Shown here one piece after another: positions 27,273 to 35,803 of a stretch of 64,000 bases of DNA. The stretch lies in the NCBI GenBank assembly GCA_027488935.1, contig JAIYAP010000059.1, positions 62,001-126,000 of the forward strand, given 5' to 3'. This stretch comes from Saprospiraceae bacterium. GTDB lineage: Bacteria; Bacteroidota; Bacteroidia; Chitinophagales; Saprospiraceae. Each line of letters starts with the position of its first letter. Within the stretch, counting starts at the first letter, position 1. The notes under the pieces were generated by a model that worked only from the letters and a program-made list of their open reading frames with translations, had not been told where the DNA came from and made no database searches. The position numbers and the translations under genes were made by a program.

Positions 27273-28055
27273 ATGACTACGCAACGCATTTTCAGTATTC
27301 TTTTACCAGGCATCCTCTTCATTTTCGTAAGCTGTGCGCGCAAAAGCACTGCCCTTCAAAGCAGTTGGTTGACTCCGGTCGTGGATGGAAAACCCGGTGA
27401 ATGGACCACGTTTCACCAAGATAAAGATTTCAATTATGCGCTTGCCAACGATGCGCAATTCCTGTATTTGTGTGTAACCACAAATGATCGCATCAATACC
27501 ATGAAGATCATGCGCAATGGTCTGCTTATCTGGCTTGATTCGACCGGCAACACCCTTGAAACACAAGGTATTCGATTCCCGATTCCAGCACAAGACCTTA
27601 AACCAAACGAAGGTATGCAACCCGGCGAACGACCCGATACCAAAATCATGATGGCGCGTTTTCGGGCCAGTAAAAAATCGTTGAGCGCCATCGGATTAAA
27701 AGACATACCCGAATTCCCGATGGATTATTATGCTACCCTGGGCATACAGGCAGTAGCAGATATCGATGATCGCAACATACTTACCCTGGAGTATGCGATT
27801 CCTTTTTCACTGCTCAATTGGCAACCGACAGCGAACGCCAACATTGGGGTTGGTTTCTTTTTGGAAGCGATGAGCATGCCGGGCGGTGGTGGCGGCAGAC
27901 CAACTGGAGGCATGCCGCCGGGCGGTGGACCACCAGACGGCGGATTTGGGGGTGGCCCGGGCGGTGGAATGTCGCCAGGTAGTGGAGACTTTGAAAAAAT
28001 GTTTGAAGACGTCTTCTTTTGGAGAAAATTTAGTCTGAGTAAAATAAACAACTAA
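27273..28055 (+). CDS. Lipoprotein with DOMON/CBM9-like domain and Gly/Pro/Met-rich tail
   Basis: 260 residues. The signal ends in a lipobox (F-V-S-C, Cys about 21). Residues 35-205 resemble a DOMON/CBM9-like beta sandwich: VVDGKPGEWTTFHQDKDFNYALAND, LYLCVTTNDRIN, LLIWLDSTGN and LTLEYAIPFSLL. Residues about 207-240 are low complexity (GGGGGRPTGGMPPGGG and similar), followed by a charged end. The next gene starts 2 bp after the stop and encodes a TonB-type outer-membrane protein whose N-terminus is also Gly/Met/Pro-rich, so the two probably form a surface pair. The ligand is unknown. Confidence 0.65.
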   Translation: MTTQRIFSILLPGILFIFVSCARKSTALQSSWLTPVVDGKPGEWTTFHQDKDFNYALANDAQFLYLCVTTNDRINTMKIMRNGLLIWLDSTGNTLETQGIRFPIPAQDLKPNEGMQPGERPDTKIMMARFRASKKSLSAIGLKDIPEFPMDYYATLGIQAVADIDDRNILTLEYAIPFSLLNWQPTANANIGVGFFLEAMSMPGGGGGRPTGGMPPGGGPPDGGFGGGPGGGMSPGSGDFEKMFEDVFFWRKFSLSKINN

Positions 28056-28057
28056 AA

Positions 28058-30547
28058 ATGAATAGTAAAATCCTTCTTATATTCGGTCTGCTTTGTTTGA
28101 GTTTGTCCGTGCAGGCTCAATTCCCGGGGGGAATGCCTTCCGGGGGAGCAGCCGGTTTCCTGATTGGGCATGTGTACGGGAAAGTACTGGAATCTGCCGA
28201 AAAAATACCCATTGCTTATGCATCGGTTACCCTGCTTACGCCTGGCAGCGATTCGGCCATCACGGGTCAGTTTACCCGCGAAAACGGTGAATTCTCCCTG
28301 AAAAACCTTCCAATTGGCAGTTTTAAATTAAAAATCCTGTACCTCGGCCATACCCCGATGTACCGCAATGTGCGCATTAGTCCGGTGCAAGCCGAAGTGG
28401 ACATGGGCAACTTGTATCTGGATGTTGCGGATAAAGTACTGGACGAAGTAAACATTCGGGCCACCAAAGACCAGGTGCAATTGGGCATTGACCGAAAAAT
28501 TTTTAACGTAGAAAAAGACATTGCTGCCCAAAACGGTACTGCAGTGGATGCACTCAAAAACATTCCAACCCTTCAAGTGGACAACGATGGCAATGCGCAG
28601 TTGCGGGGCGGCACTGTACAGGTTTTTGTGGATGGCAAACCAACCAATTTGAGCCTCAACCAGATACCGGCCGCAGAAATTGAGCGGGTAGAAGTACTTT
28701 CCAACGCCTCCGCGAAATATGATGCCAATGCGACCAATGGTATCGTCAACCTGGTCATGAAAAAAAATACCAAACCCGGCATCAATGGCATGGCTAACCT
28801 GGGCATTGGAACCAACAACCGGTACAATGCGATGACCAACCTGAATATCAAAGAAGGGCGTTTCAATTTGTCGCTGTCCTATAATTTGAACCAGGCCCGG
28901 AATATCAATAATGGATACACAGATCGGGTAAATTATTCCGAAACAGGTACGATTTCATCCATTTATCAGCAAGATAATACCAATACCATGCAAAACCGCT
29001 TCCAGTTTGGGCGTTTAGGCTTGGATTATCAACTGAATAATCGAAACTCCCTGACGCTCTCCCAAATGTTTGTAGACGGCCGTTTCAAAACCGATGATCC
29101 GCAAAGTTTTAGTTTTAAATCAGGGGATGGCGGGGTGCTCAGTACCGGTGCGCGCAGTTCAAAAGGCGAAAATCAGTTCGGTTTTTCAACAACGGAACTG
29201 GGTTTTCGGCACACTTTCCCAAAACCCGATCAGGTTTGGAGTACCAGCATTCAATACGGCATCAACAAGGGTAATATGGACTTGAACCTTGTCAACAGCA
29301 GTTGGGATGCCAATGGTCTGGAACAAATTGTGAACCCGGCGCAACAAATAAACGACGGCGGCAGCAAAGGCAAACTGGGTATTTTTCAAACGGATTTGAC
29401 CCTCCCCCTTTCAAACGCTGGGAAACTCGAATTGGGTGCAAAGAGTCAATGGCGCAATAGTGAAAACGACAACGATGCACTCCTCTATGATGGCAGCACC
29501 GAAACCTGGATAAAAAGTGATTATTTATCTACCCATTATGATTATACCGAATGGATCAATGCACTGTATGCCAATTATAATCATACCCTGGGTAATAAAT
29601 GGCGATATCAGGCGGGTTTGCGCTTTGAGCACTCCTATTTCAAAGGTGGTGTGGAAGGCACGGATAGTACTTTCAGTTACCAATACCCACAAAACTTACA
29701 AAATTTACAGAAGGCCTTGTTCCCAGCACTGTATTTAAGTCGTTCGCTATCAGCAAGTTCGGAGATGCAATTGAATTTCAGCAGAAAACTCAGCCGCCCC
29801 AACTTTTTCCAAATGATGCCTTTTGTGATGGTGATTGATAACCAGAGTTACCGCACTGGCAACCCAAATTTGCAGCCTGAATTTGTAAATACCGCCGAAT
29901 GGAACATTACAAAAACCGTTAACAAGGGGTCCTATTTGTTTACCGCCTACGGCAAATATATTGAACAACCGATTACAGAATTGACTCAACCGGCCGAGGA
30001 TGGTAGTACGGCCTTGCTTACGACCTTCATCAATGGCTCAAACAGCCAATCGGCAGGATTTGAACAAACCTTGAAGTACACCTTATTAAAAGGATTCACT
30101 GCCACCGCCAATGCCAATGTGTATTATCAAAGCATCCAGGCTGCGGGGCTGGAACGGGCTGGCTGGAACTGGAACGGCAAAATAAACCTGGATTATAAGT
30201 TCGCCAACCGCTGGAACTTGCAGGTATCAGGCCAATATGAAGGTCCACGTATTTTAACCCAAGGCCGCCTGAAACGCAATTATTTTAGCGATGCGGCCTT
30301 GCGGTATGCGTTTAGCAACATGGGCAGCGTGTCATTATCCGTAAGTGATCTGTTTAATACCAAACGTATGGGCAGTACCACAGAAACGGCTTATTTTTCT
30401 CAAGACCAGGTGCGCCGCAGAGAAAGTCGATACGTGCAACTTGGGGTGATGTTGCGCTTTGGCAAACCCGATTTTTCCTTGCTGAAAAAGATGAAACGCG
30501 GTGGAGAAGGCGCTGTGCAAGGCGGCGGGGGCGATTATGGGTATTAA
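28058..30547 (+). CDS. TonB-dependent receptor-like outer-membrane beta-barrel protein
   Basis: 829 residues with a signal peptide (ILLIFGLLCLSLSVQAQ). The mature start has a GGMPSGGAAG stretch, then a carboxypeptidase-regulatory-like domain (about 33-125), a plug (about 150-245: DALKNIPTLQVDNDGNAQLRGG, VFVDGKPTN, IERVEVLSNASAKYD), and a barrel of the outer-membrane beta-barrel protein 3 type to the end (FSRKLSRPNFFQMMPF, GNPNLQPEF). Its C-terminus is Gly-rich. Such proteins import siderophores, peptides or other ligands with TonB. No SusD partner is adjacent; the upstream lipoprotein may take that place. Substrate unknown. Confidence 0.9.
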   Translation: MNSKILLIFGLLCLSLSVQAQFPGGMPSGGAAGFLIGHVYGKVLESAEKIPIAYASVTLLTPGSDSAITGQFTRENGEFSLKNLPIGSFKLKILYLGHTPMYRNVRISPVQAEVDMGNLYLDVADKVLDEVNIRATKDQVQLGIDRKIFNVEKDIAAQNGTAVDALKNIPTLQVDNDGNAQLRGGTVQVFVDGKPTNLSLNQIPAAEIERVEVLSNASAKYDANATNGIVNLVMKKNTKPGINGMANLGIGTNNRYNAMTNLNIKEGRFNLSLSYNLNQARNINNGYTDRVNYSETGTISSIYQQDNTNTMQNRFQFGRLGLDYQLNNRNSLTLSQMFVDGRFKTDDPQSFSFKSGDGGVLSTGARSSKGENQFGFSTTELGFRHTFPKPDQVWSTSIQYGINKGNMDLNLVNSSWDANGLEQIVNPAQQINDGGSKGKLGIFQTDLTLPLSNAGKLELGAKSQWRNSENDNDALLYDGSTETWIKSDYLSTHYDYTEWINALYANYNHTLGNKWRYQAGLRFEHSYFKGGVEGTDSTFSYQYPQNLQNLQKALFPALYLSRSLSASSEMQLNFSRKLSRPNFFQMMPFVMVIDNQSYRTGNPNLQPEFVNTAEWNITKTVNKGSYLFTAYGKYIEQPITELTQPAEDGSTALLTTFINGSNSQSAGFEQTLKYTLLKGFTATANANVYYQSIQAAGLERAGWNWNGKINLDYKFANRWNLQVSGQYEGPRILTQGRLKRNYFSDAALRYAFSNMGSVSLSVSDLFNTKRMGSTTETAYFSQDQVRRRESRYVQLGVMLRFGKPDFSLLKKMKRGGEGAVQGGGGDYGY

Positions 30548-30624
30548 AGAACATCTTTTTTGGGCTGTCTTCAACAGCGACAAGAAGCGAAGCATGATCA
30601 ACATATATAGGTTTTCGTAGTTAC

Positions 30625-30663
30625 GTCGCCAGCAGGGCGCAAGCTGAACTGGCGGCATTTTTT
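30625..30663 (+). repeat. Hairpin element copy A with T-run
   Basis: Stem GTCGCCAG / CTGGCGGC (8 bp, one G-T pair) closes the loop CAGGGCGCAAGCTGAA and is followed by six T. It looks like an intrinsic terminator after the TonB-type gene, but the loop is conserved with copy B at 30727-30767. Confidence 0.75.
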
Positions 30664-30726
30664 AATATTTTGTTGATGTAACAGTCTTTTAAAGGCTTCA
30701 ACTTTCATATGGTTTTTTAGGGGATA

Positions 30727-30767
30727 GTCGCCGGGGAGGCGTAAGCTGAACCGGCGGCGCTTTTTTT
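30727..30767 (+). repeat. Hairpin element copy B with T-run
   Basis: Stem GTCGCCGG / CCGGCGGC closes the loop GGAGGCGTAAGCTGAA and is followed by GC and seven T. Stem positions differ from copy A yet keep pairing, and the loop core GGCGYAAGCTGAA is shared. The intergenic stretch 30548-30859 (312 bp) holds these two elements and a 14-bp palindrome at 30804-30817 (AACCTA TT TAGGTT). Confidence 0.75.
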
Positions 30768-30859
30768 AGTGCAAAAATTTAGAAATCATTAACGATACAT
30801 TTAAACCTATTTAGGTTACGGCCGTCCAACCCAGCATCTATTCACGAATCTTCTTAACA

Positions 30860-32515
30860 ATGGCATCACTCAACCCATTACAGGGCATGCTGGGTACCCG
30901 CAGGTCCGCGCATTTGTTGCGCCGCACGAGTTTTAACTTCACGAAAGCGAAGGTGGATGCTTTGGCTAGTCAGACTGCCGAGCAAGCACTCCCAGACCTG
31001 CTTACTTTGAAAACCCGACAACTGGAACAGCCGGTATACGATGATCCGGGGACTACAGGAACCATTGAAAACACGACCTGGTGCTTACCAACCGGACTTC
31101 CTTTACCTGCCGAAGATTTTGCTTTACGCCGTTATATCCTGTCGTGGTGGATCAATGAAGCTTTGCGCGACCAAGGCATTGGACACAAAATGACGTTTTT
31201 TTTCCATCAATTTATGGTGACGACGGCCAACTCGGCGGGCAACACCAATTTTTACGATTATCTCGCCTTGATGCGTTGGGGCGCTTTGGGTAATTTTAAA
31301 AAATTGGCTTTTAAAATGATCAGTGACAACTGCATGTTGCGCTACCTTAATAACAATGAAAATACCAAAAACAGCCCGAATGAAAACTTCGCCCGGGAGT
31401 TTTTTGAATTGTTTACCATCGGAAAAGGTGCTCAAGTAGCGCCTGGCGACTATACCAATTATACCGAAGACGATATTGTACAAGCGGCTAAAGTGTTTAC
31501 CGGCATTCGTGCCAACCAAAACCGCACCATCATCGATCCAGAAACCGGCATCCCCAAAGGATTTTTCAATTTCAACCAGCACGATACCTCTAATAAAAAG
31601 TTCAGCAACCGTTTTCAGGGCACCATCATTACCGGCGCACAAAACGTTGCCGAAATGAATACCGAACTCACGGCTTTTGTGAATATGGTGTTTGCGCAAC
31701 CCGAAACCGCCCGAAATTTATGCCGCCGCCTGTACCGGTATTTTGTACATCGCAACATCAGCGCCGAAATTGAATCCGACATTATTATCCCCCTAGCCAA
31801 TACCCTGATTGCTAACAATTACGAGATCAAACCGGTTTTATCCAGACTGCTTGCCAGTGAACACTTTTATGATGCGGATGACTCCGACAATACCAATGAA
31901 ATTATCGGCGGCATGATCAAGTCGCCCATGGAACTATCTCTCCAGGCAATTACTTTTTTCAATATTCCAATTCCGAATCCGCTTACACAGCCAAACACTC
32001 ATTATAATGTATTTTATAGTCAGGCCGTTTTGCAACGCATGTTTGGGTCGGCCAATTTCCCTATATTTTTCCCAAGTGATGTAGCAGGCTACCCGGCTTA
32101 TTATCAAAACCCCGATTATAGCCGCCAATGGTTCAATTCCAGCAGCATTATTGCCCGCTATAAATTGCCCGCCATGTTGCTTACAGGAACGCGGCAAATC
32201 GGCGCCGGACCCAATCAACCCATTGGAATCAAATTAAATATAGCCCCCTGGGTACGTACCAGTGGTACCATCAGCGACCCTTCCGATCCATTTGTGCTCG
32301 TACACGAATTGCTCGAATACCTGCTGCCAGAAGCCGTAGATGCCGATCGATTTGATTACTTCTACACCAAGACCTTTTTGGACAGTTTGCCGCCCGACGA
32401 CTGGACGTACGAATGGCAAAACTACCTCAACACCGGGGTAGAAACCGAGGTAAAAATCGCCCTCGAACGCCTGATCACCGCCATCCTCTATTCGCCAGAA
32501 TATCAAACTTTCTAA
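30860..32515 (+). CDS. DUF1800 family protein
   Basis: 551 residues. Family hallmarks are RSAHLLRRTSFNFTKAKVDALA near the N-terminus, then MTFFFHQFMVTT, NSPNENFAREFFELFTIG (the most conserved segment), YTEDDIVQAAKVFTGI, FNFNQHDTSNKKF and RRLYRYFVHRNI. DUF1800 proteins are widespread in Bacteroidota, Planctomycetes and others, nearly always next to a DUF1501 gene as here (2-bp gap). No function is established. There is no obvious signal peptide, which is odd for a partner of an exported protein. The first gene of the pair follows the twin hairpins by about 90 bp. Confidence 0.95.
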   Translation: MASLNPLQGMLGTRRSAHLLRRTSFNFTKAKVDALASQTAEQALPDLLTLKTRQLEQPVYDDPGTTGTIENTTWCLPTGLPLPAEDFALRRYILSWWINEALRDQGIGHKMTFFFHQFMVTTANSAGNTNFYDYLALMRWGALGNFKKLAFKMISDNCMLRYLNNNENTKNSPNENFAREFFELFTIGKGAQVAPGDYTNYTEDDIVQAAKVFTGIRANQNRTIIDPETGIPKGFFNFNQHDTSNKKFSNRFQGTIITGAQNVAEMNTELTAFVNMVFAQPETARNLCRRLYRYFVHRNISAEIESDIIIPLANTLIANNYEIKPVLSRLLASEHFYDADDSDNTNEIIGGMIKSPMELSLQAITFFNIPIPNPLTQPNTHYNVFYSQAVLQRMFGSANFPIFFPSDVAGYPAYYQNPDYSRQWFNSSSIIARYKLPAMLLTGTRQIGAGPNQPIGIKLNIAPWVRTSGTISDPSDPFVLVHELLEYLLPEAVDADRFDYFYTKTFLDSLPPDDWTYEWQNYLNTGVETEVKIALERLITAILYSPEYQTF

Positions 32516-32517
32516 CC

Positions 32518-34167
32518 ATGAAAAGAAGAAATTTTCTCAAGATATTTCCATCCGCAGGGGTTACACCATTTGTAATCAATGGTTTTAATATGCGGCCTTT
32601 TGCCAATTCTAAAATGGCAAAAATCCTCTCCACCTGCGATGGCATTGAGGATCGAATTTTGATCCTGATCCAGTTAAAAGGCGGTAATGATGGCGTCAAT
32701 AATGTAATTGCACTGCCGCAATACGATGCTTATGCGAATTTGCGCCCTACCATTCGCATTGCAGAAGCGGAGGCAATTAAACTAGACAACACTTTGCCTG
32801 CGGCAGACCAGGTAGGCCTGCATCCTTCGTTGCTGCCCTTTAAAGAAATGTACGACCAGGGCATGATGGCGCTGGTACAGGGGGCTGGTTACGACAATAT
32901 GAACCAATCGCATTTTAAAGGCACCGATTTGTGGTTGACCGGCGGCGACACCACACCTGACAATTATTATTTACCTTCAGGTTGGATGGGCCGTGCATTA
33001 CAGGCCTTCTATCCCGATATTGAAGGCGCACCGACCACCGATGTACCCGACCCGCTGGGCATTCAAATTGGCGACACCAATCCTTCTTTGGGTTTTCATA
33101 CAGAAACAGAGCACCAAAACGTCATTAATTTGAGCGGACAGGACCCGTCGGGCTTCTTTTCGCTCATCCAAACCATTGGCGGCGCACCGATACTCAACAT
33201 TCCCAATACGGATCAGGGTCAGGAATTGGCCTTCATTCAGGGGGTCGAACAAAGTGTAAATGCTTATGCGCAACGCATCACCGAAGTGTTTGAAAATGGC
33301 AGCAATGCGTTGAATAGTTATCCAGATAATGCGCTGGCAGCGCAGTTAAAAACCATCGCCCGCATGATTAAAGGCGGTTGCAAAACCAAAATTTACCTTT
33401 GTCAGCAAGGCGGTTACGATACGCACAGCGGTCAGGTAGACGAAAATGCAACCGCGGGCGGTACCCATGCCGAACTGTTGGCCGACTTGGCGGGTGCGGT
33501 AAAGTACTTCTTTGATGACCTCAAAGCGCTTGGACTGGATGATTTGGTGGCCGCTTGTACCTTCTCTGAATTTGGCCGTTGCGCACGCGAAAATGGATCC
33601 ATTGGCACCGACCACGGTACTTTGGCACCCATGTATATGTTTGGCAAAAATGTGAAGGCCGGTGTATTTGGTACAAACGTAAATTTGAGCAACCTGACCA
33701 ACGACAACCAATTAAAAGGCGTGCAACACGATTACCGCCAGGTATTTGCTACTTTATTGCAAGATTGGTTGGGGGCAAGTCCGTACATTATGGAACAAAC
33801 CATGTTTGACGGCTATGTAAAATTGCCCGCCATTGATGATGCCGCAGTTGTTGATCCGGATTGTTACTGGGGAACGATTACTTCCGCGCAAGATGTGTTT
33901 CAAAAAGCACGGCGTTTGTCGGTTTTCCCAAATCCGGCTTCCATTACAGCCGAACTTTCTTTTCAAAGCGAAACAAGTTTTGAGGCACGGCTTACCTTAC
34001 ACAGTTTAGGTGGATCGCTGGTTTCGGCTACTACGGTACAAGTATTGCCCGGCAACAACCTGTTTTACCTGGATGTAATTTCCATTCCACCGGCAGTGTA
34101 TTTTGTACGCCTGGAGCAAAAAAGTACCGGTATTGGAGAAGTGGTCAAATTGAACGTGGTCCGGTAA
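32518..34167 (+). CDS. DUF1501 family protein with twin-arginine signal and T9SS type A tail
   Basis: 549 residues from the ATG at 32518, 2 bp after the DUF1800 stop. The N-terminus MKRRNFLKIFPSAG is a Tat-type signal. The DUF1501 domain (alkaline-phosphatase-like superfamily) shows LIQLKGGNDGVNNV, LHPSLLPFKEMYDQGMMALVQGAGY, NQSHFKGTDLWLTGG, CQQGGYDTHSGQ and SEFGRCARENGSIGTDHGT. Residues about 465-549 form a T9SS type A sorting domain (VFPNPASITAELSF, ... PPAVYFVRLEQ). The protein is thus predicted to cross the inner membrane folded via Tat and the outer membrane via T9SS. Function unknown; likely works with DUF1800. Confidence 0.93.
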   Translation: MKRRNFLKIFPSAGVTPFVINGFNMRPFANSKMAKILSTCDGIEDRILILIQLKGGNDGVNNVIALPQYDAYANLRPTIRIAEAEAIKLDNTLPAADQVGLHPSLLPFKEMYDQGMMALVQGAGYDNMNQSHFKGTDLWLTGGDTTPDNYYLPSGWMGRALQAFYPDIEGAPTTDVPDPLGIQIGDTNPSLGFHTETEHQNVINLSGQDPSGFFSLIQTIGGAPILNIPNTDQGQELAFIQGVEQSVNAYAQRITEVFENGSNALNSYPDNALAAQLKTIARMIKGGCKTKIYLCQQGGYDTHSGQVDENATAGGTHAELLADLAGAVKYFFDDLKALGLDDLVAACTFSEFGRCARENGSIGTDHGTLAPMYMFGKNVKAGVFGTNVNLSNLTNDNQLKGVQHDYRQVFATLLQDWLGASPYIMEQTMFDGYVKLPAIDDAAVVDPDCYWGTITSAQDVFQKARRLSVFPNPASITAELSFQSETSFEARLTLHSLGGSLVSATTVQVLPGNNLFYLDVISIPPAVYFVRLEQKSTGIGEVVKLNVVR

Positions 34168-34189
34168 GTTTTTTTAAGATGAAATAAGT

Positions 34190-34242
34190 TTTGATTACAT
34201 GGTTTGGGTTTACGTACCGTCATCCTAAATCATGTAATCAAA
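34190..34242. repeat. 16-bp inverted repeat downstream of the DUF1501 gene
   Basis: TTTGATTACATGGTTT pairs with AAATCATGTAATCAAA (one G-T pair) around a 21-base spacer. No T-run follows, so it may be a terminator-like hairpin or an operator for the gene at 34323. Confidence 0.5.
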
Positions 34243-34261
34243 TCCTTGTCTTGCCCCACCC

Positions 34262-34296
34262 CAACTAACAACTATCAACTCACAACTATCAACTAA
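34262..34296. repeat. Heptanucleotide repeat, five units
   Basis: CAACTAA, CAACTAT, CAACTCA, CAACTAT, CAACTAA in direct tandem. Same heptad family as the tract at 5490-5580, here lying 26 bp before a start codon. Confidence 0.85.
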
Positions 34297-34322
34297 AAAA
34301 CCAATAACTTGCGCCTCAAAAC

Positions 34323-35291
34323 ATGAATTCATACGATGTACTCATCATCGGAGGTGGCCCTATTGGTTTGGCCTGTGGCTTGGAGGCGCAACAAGCAGGA
34401 TTAAATTACTTGATTATCGAAAAGGGGACTTTGGTCAATTCCCTGTACCACTACCCTTCCAACATGACCTTTTTTTCAACTTCCGAAAAACTGGAAATTG
34501 GTGGCGTACCTTTTGTATCGCTCAATGCCAAGCCTACCCGCAATGAAGCCCTCGAATATTACCGGCGTGTGGCCGAGTCGCGCCAATTGAATATCCACTT
34601 ATTTGAGCAAATATTGACCGTAAAAAAAGCCGAAGCGGGGTATCAGGTACACAGTTCAAAAACGACCTATTTTACCAAAAACATCATTATTTGCACCGGA
34701 TTTTATGACATACCTGTGCTTTTAGGGGTTCCTGGGGAAGATTTGCCCAAGGTGACCCATTATTATAAAGAGCCGCATTTTTATTTCCGTCAAAAAGTAG
34801 TTGTAGTGGGCGCCAATAATTCGGCGGTGGATGCGGCCCTGGAAACCTATCGCAAAGGCGCGGAGGTGACCATGGTAATCAAAGGGCCGGAAGTAGGAGA
34901 ACGGGTGAAATACTGGGCGCGCCCGGATATCGTCAACCGCATCAAAGAAGGGTCCATTAAAGCCTATTTCGAGGCAGAATTGTCCAAAATTGAACCATAC
35001 AGCGTAGACATTCAAACCAAGTCCGGTATAGTTCAAATCGAAAACGATTATGTAATTGCGGCAACGGGCTATCAACCCAATTTTGCTTTTTTAGAAAACA
35101 TGGGCATCCAACTTTCGGTGGATGAAAAGCGATATCCAATATACGATCCTGTTACCCAGGAGTCAAACCAGCCAGGCATTTATTTGGCGGGTGTAGTATG
35201 CGGTGGAATGGATACCCATGTTTGGTTTATCGAAAACTCAAGGGTGCATGCCGAACAAATTATCGGGCACCTGCGCCAACTTAAATCTTAA
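34323..35291 (+). CDS. ypdA: YpdA-like FAD/NAD(P) oxidoreductase (putative bacillithiol disulfide reductase)
   Basis: 322 residues. FAD-binding GGGPIGLACGLEAQQAG at the N-terminus, LIIEKGTLVNSLYHYPSNMTFFSTSEKLEIG typical of YpdA, NAD(P)-binding VVVVGANNSAVDAAL in the middle, and IAATGYQPNF plus GIYLAGVVCGGMDTHVWFIENSR at the end. It lacks the CxxC of thioredoxin reductases. YpdA (Bdr) reduces bacillithiol disulfide with NADPH in Firmicutes, and bacillithiol also occurs in Bacteroidota. No other bacillithiol gene is in the window. The stop overlaps the stop of the convergent cytochrome gene by 11 bp. Confidence 0.9.
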   Translation: MNSYDVLIIGGGPIGLACGLEAQQAGLNYLIIEKGTLVNSLYHYPSNMTFFSTSEKLEIGGVPFVSLNAKPTRNEALEYYRRVAESRQLNIHLFEQILTVKKAEAGYQVHSSKTTYFTKNIIICTGFYDIPVLLGVPGEDLPKVTHYYKEPHFYFRQKVVVVGANNSAVDAALETYRKGAEVTMVIKGPEVGERVKYWARPDIVNRIKEGSIKAYFEAELSKIEPYSVDIQTKSGIVQIENDYVIAATGYQPNFAFLENMGIQLSVDEKRYPIYDPVTQESNQPGIYLAGVVCGGMDTHVWFIENSRVHAEQIIGHLRQLKS

Positions 35292-35658
35292 CCAACCAGG
35301 CTGCAATTTTATTCAAATCAGCCTTTGGAACATTGGTTTGTGCAATCATCGGGGGGTAAGTTGGCCAGTTGCCGGGCGATGGTTTGTACACCAATTCGAC
35401 AATGCGTTTTTTGGTGTATTTTTTTGCGGCGATATCTTTCCAGGAAGGACCAACCAATTTAGTAGAAAAGGCATGGCACGAGGAGCAGGTATATTTGCTC
35501 AAAAGCGCGCCAATTTCTACGGGAATATCAGGACCTTGTGCCTGAATCATTTCGGTACGAACCAGTTGCTGCGTTGGGGCAGCAAACATCAAAGCGCAAC
35601 CCAAAGGCAACAATACAATCCCTTTTTGTGCTTTCGTAATAATGCGAGAAATAGACAT
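35281..35658 (-). CDS. Small class I c-type cytochrome
   Basis: 125 residues from the ATG at 35658; an ATG at 35682 adds eight but would lie almost at the predicted transcription start. A hydrophobic segment (GIVLLPLGCALMFAA) acts as signal or anchor. The haem motif is CSSCH in LLSKYTCSSCHAFSTKLVGPSWKDIAAK, and the axial Met is probably the one in YPPMIAQ. The C-terminal helix is LNKIAAWLVKI. It should carry electrons in the periplasm. No oxidase or dehydrogenase partner gene is next to it, so its redox partner is unknown. Confidence 0.88.
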   Translation of the reverse strand: MSISRIITKAQKGIVLLPLGCALMFAAPTQQLVRTEMIQAQGPDIPVEIGALLSKYTCSSCHAFSTKLVGPSWKDIAAKKYTKKRIVELVYKPSPGNWPTYPPMIAQTNVPKADLNKIAAWLVKI

Positions 35659-35686
35659 AGACAGTTTAGTTGAATTAAGCATGGGG

Positions 35687-35694
35687 CAAAAATA
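35687..35694 (-). promoter_or_regulatory. Possible -7 box (TATTTTTG) of the cytochrome gene
   Basis: Exact TAnnTTTG on the minus strand, 28 bp before the ATG at 35658 and 4 bp before the ATG at 35682, favouring the inner start. Confidence 0.5.
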
Positions 35695-35803
35695 TATAAA
35701 TTAATCACATTATTTCGCCACTTTTTTTTAAAATTTGCCCCTTGATTGGATTTTACACGCCAAACTAACCCACACCCGGGAATCACTCATACAAGCGATC
35801 TTC

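Noticed and set aside
30804-30817. AACCTA TT TAGGTT palindrome as an operator
   Set aside because: Short palindromes of this length arise by chance; no regulator gene nearby and no second copy was found, so it is only noted within the intergenic entry.
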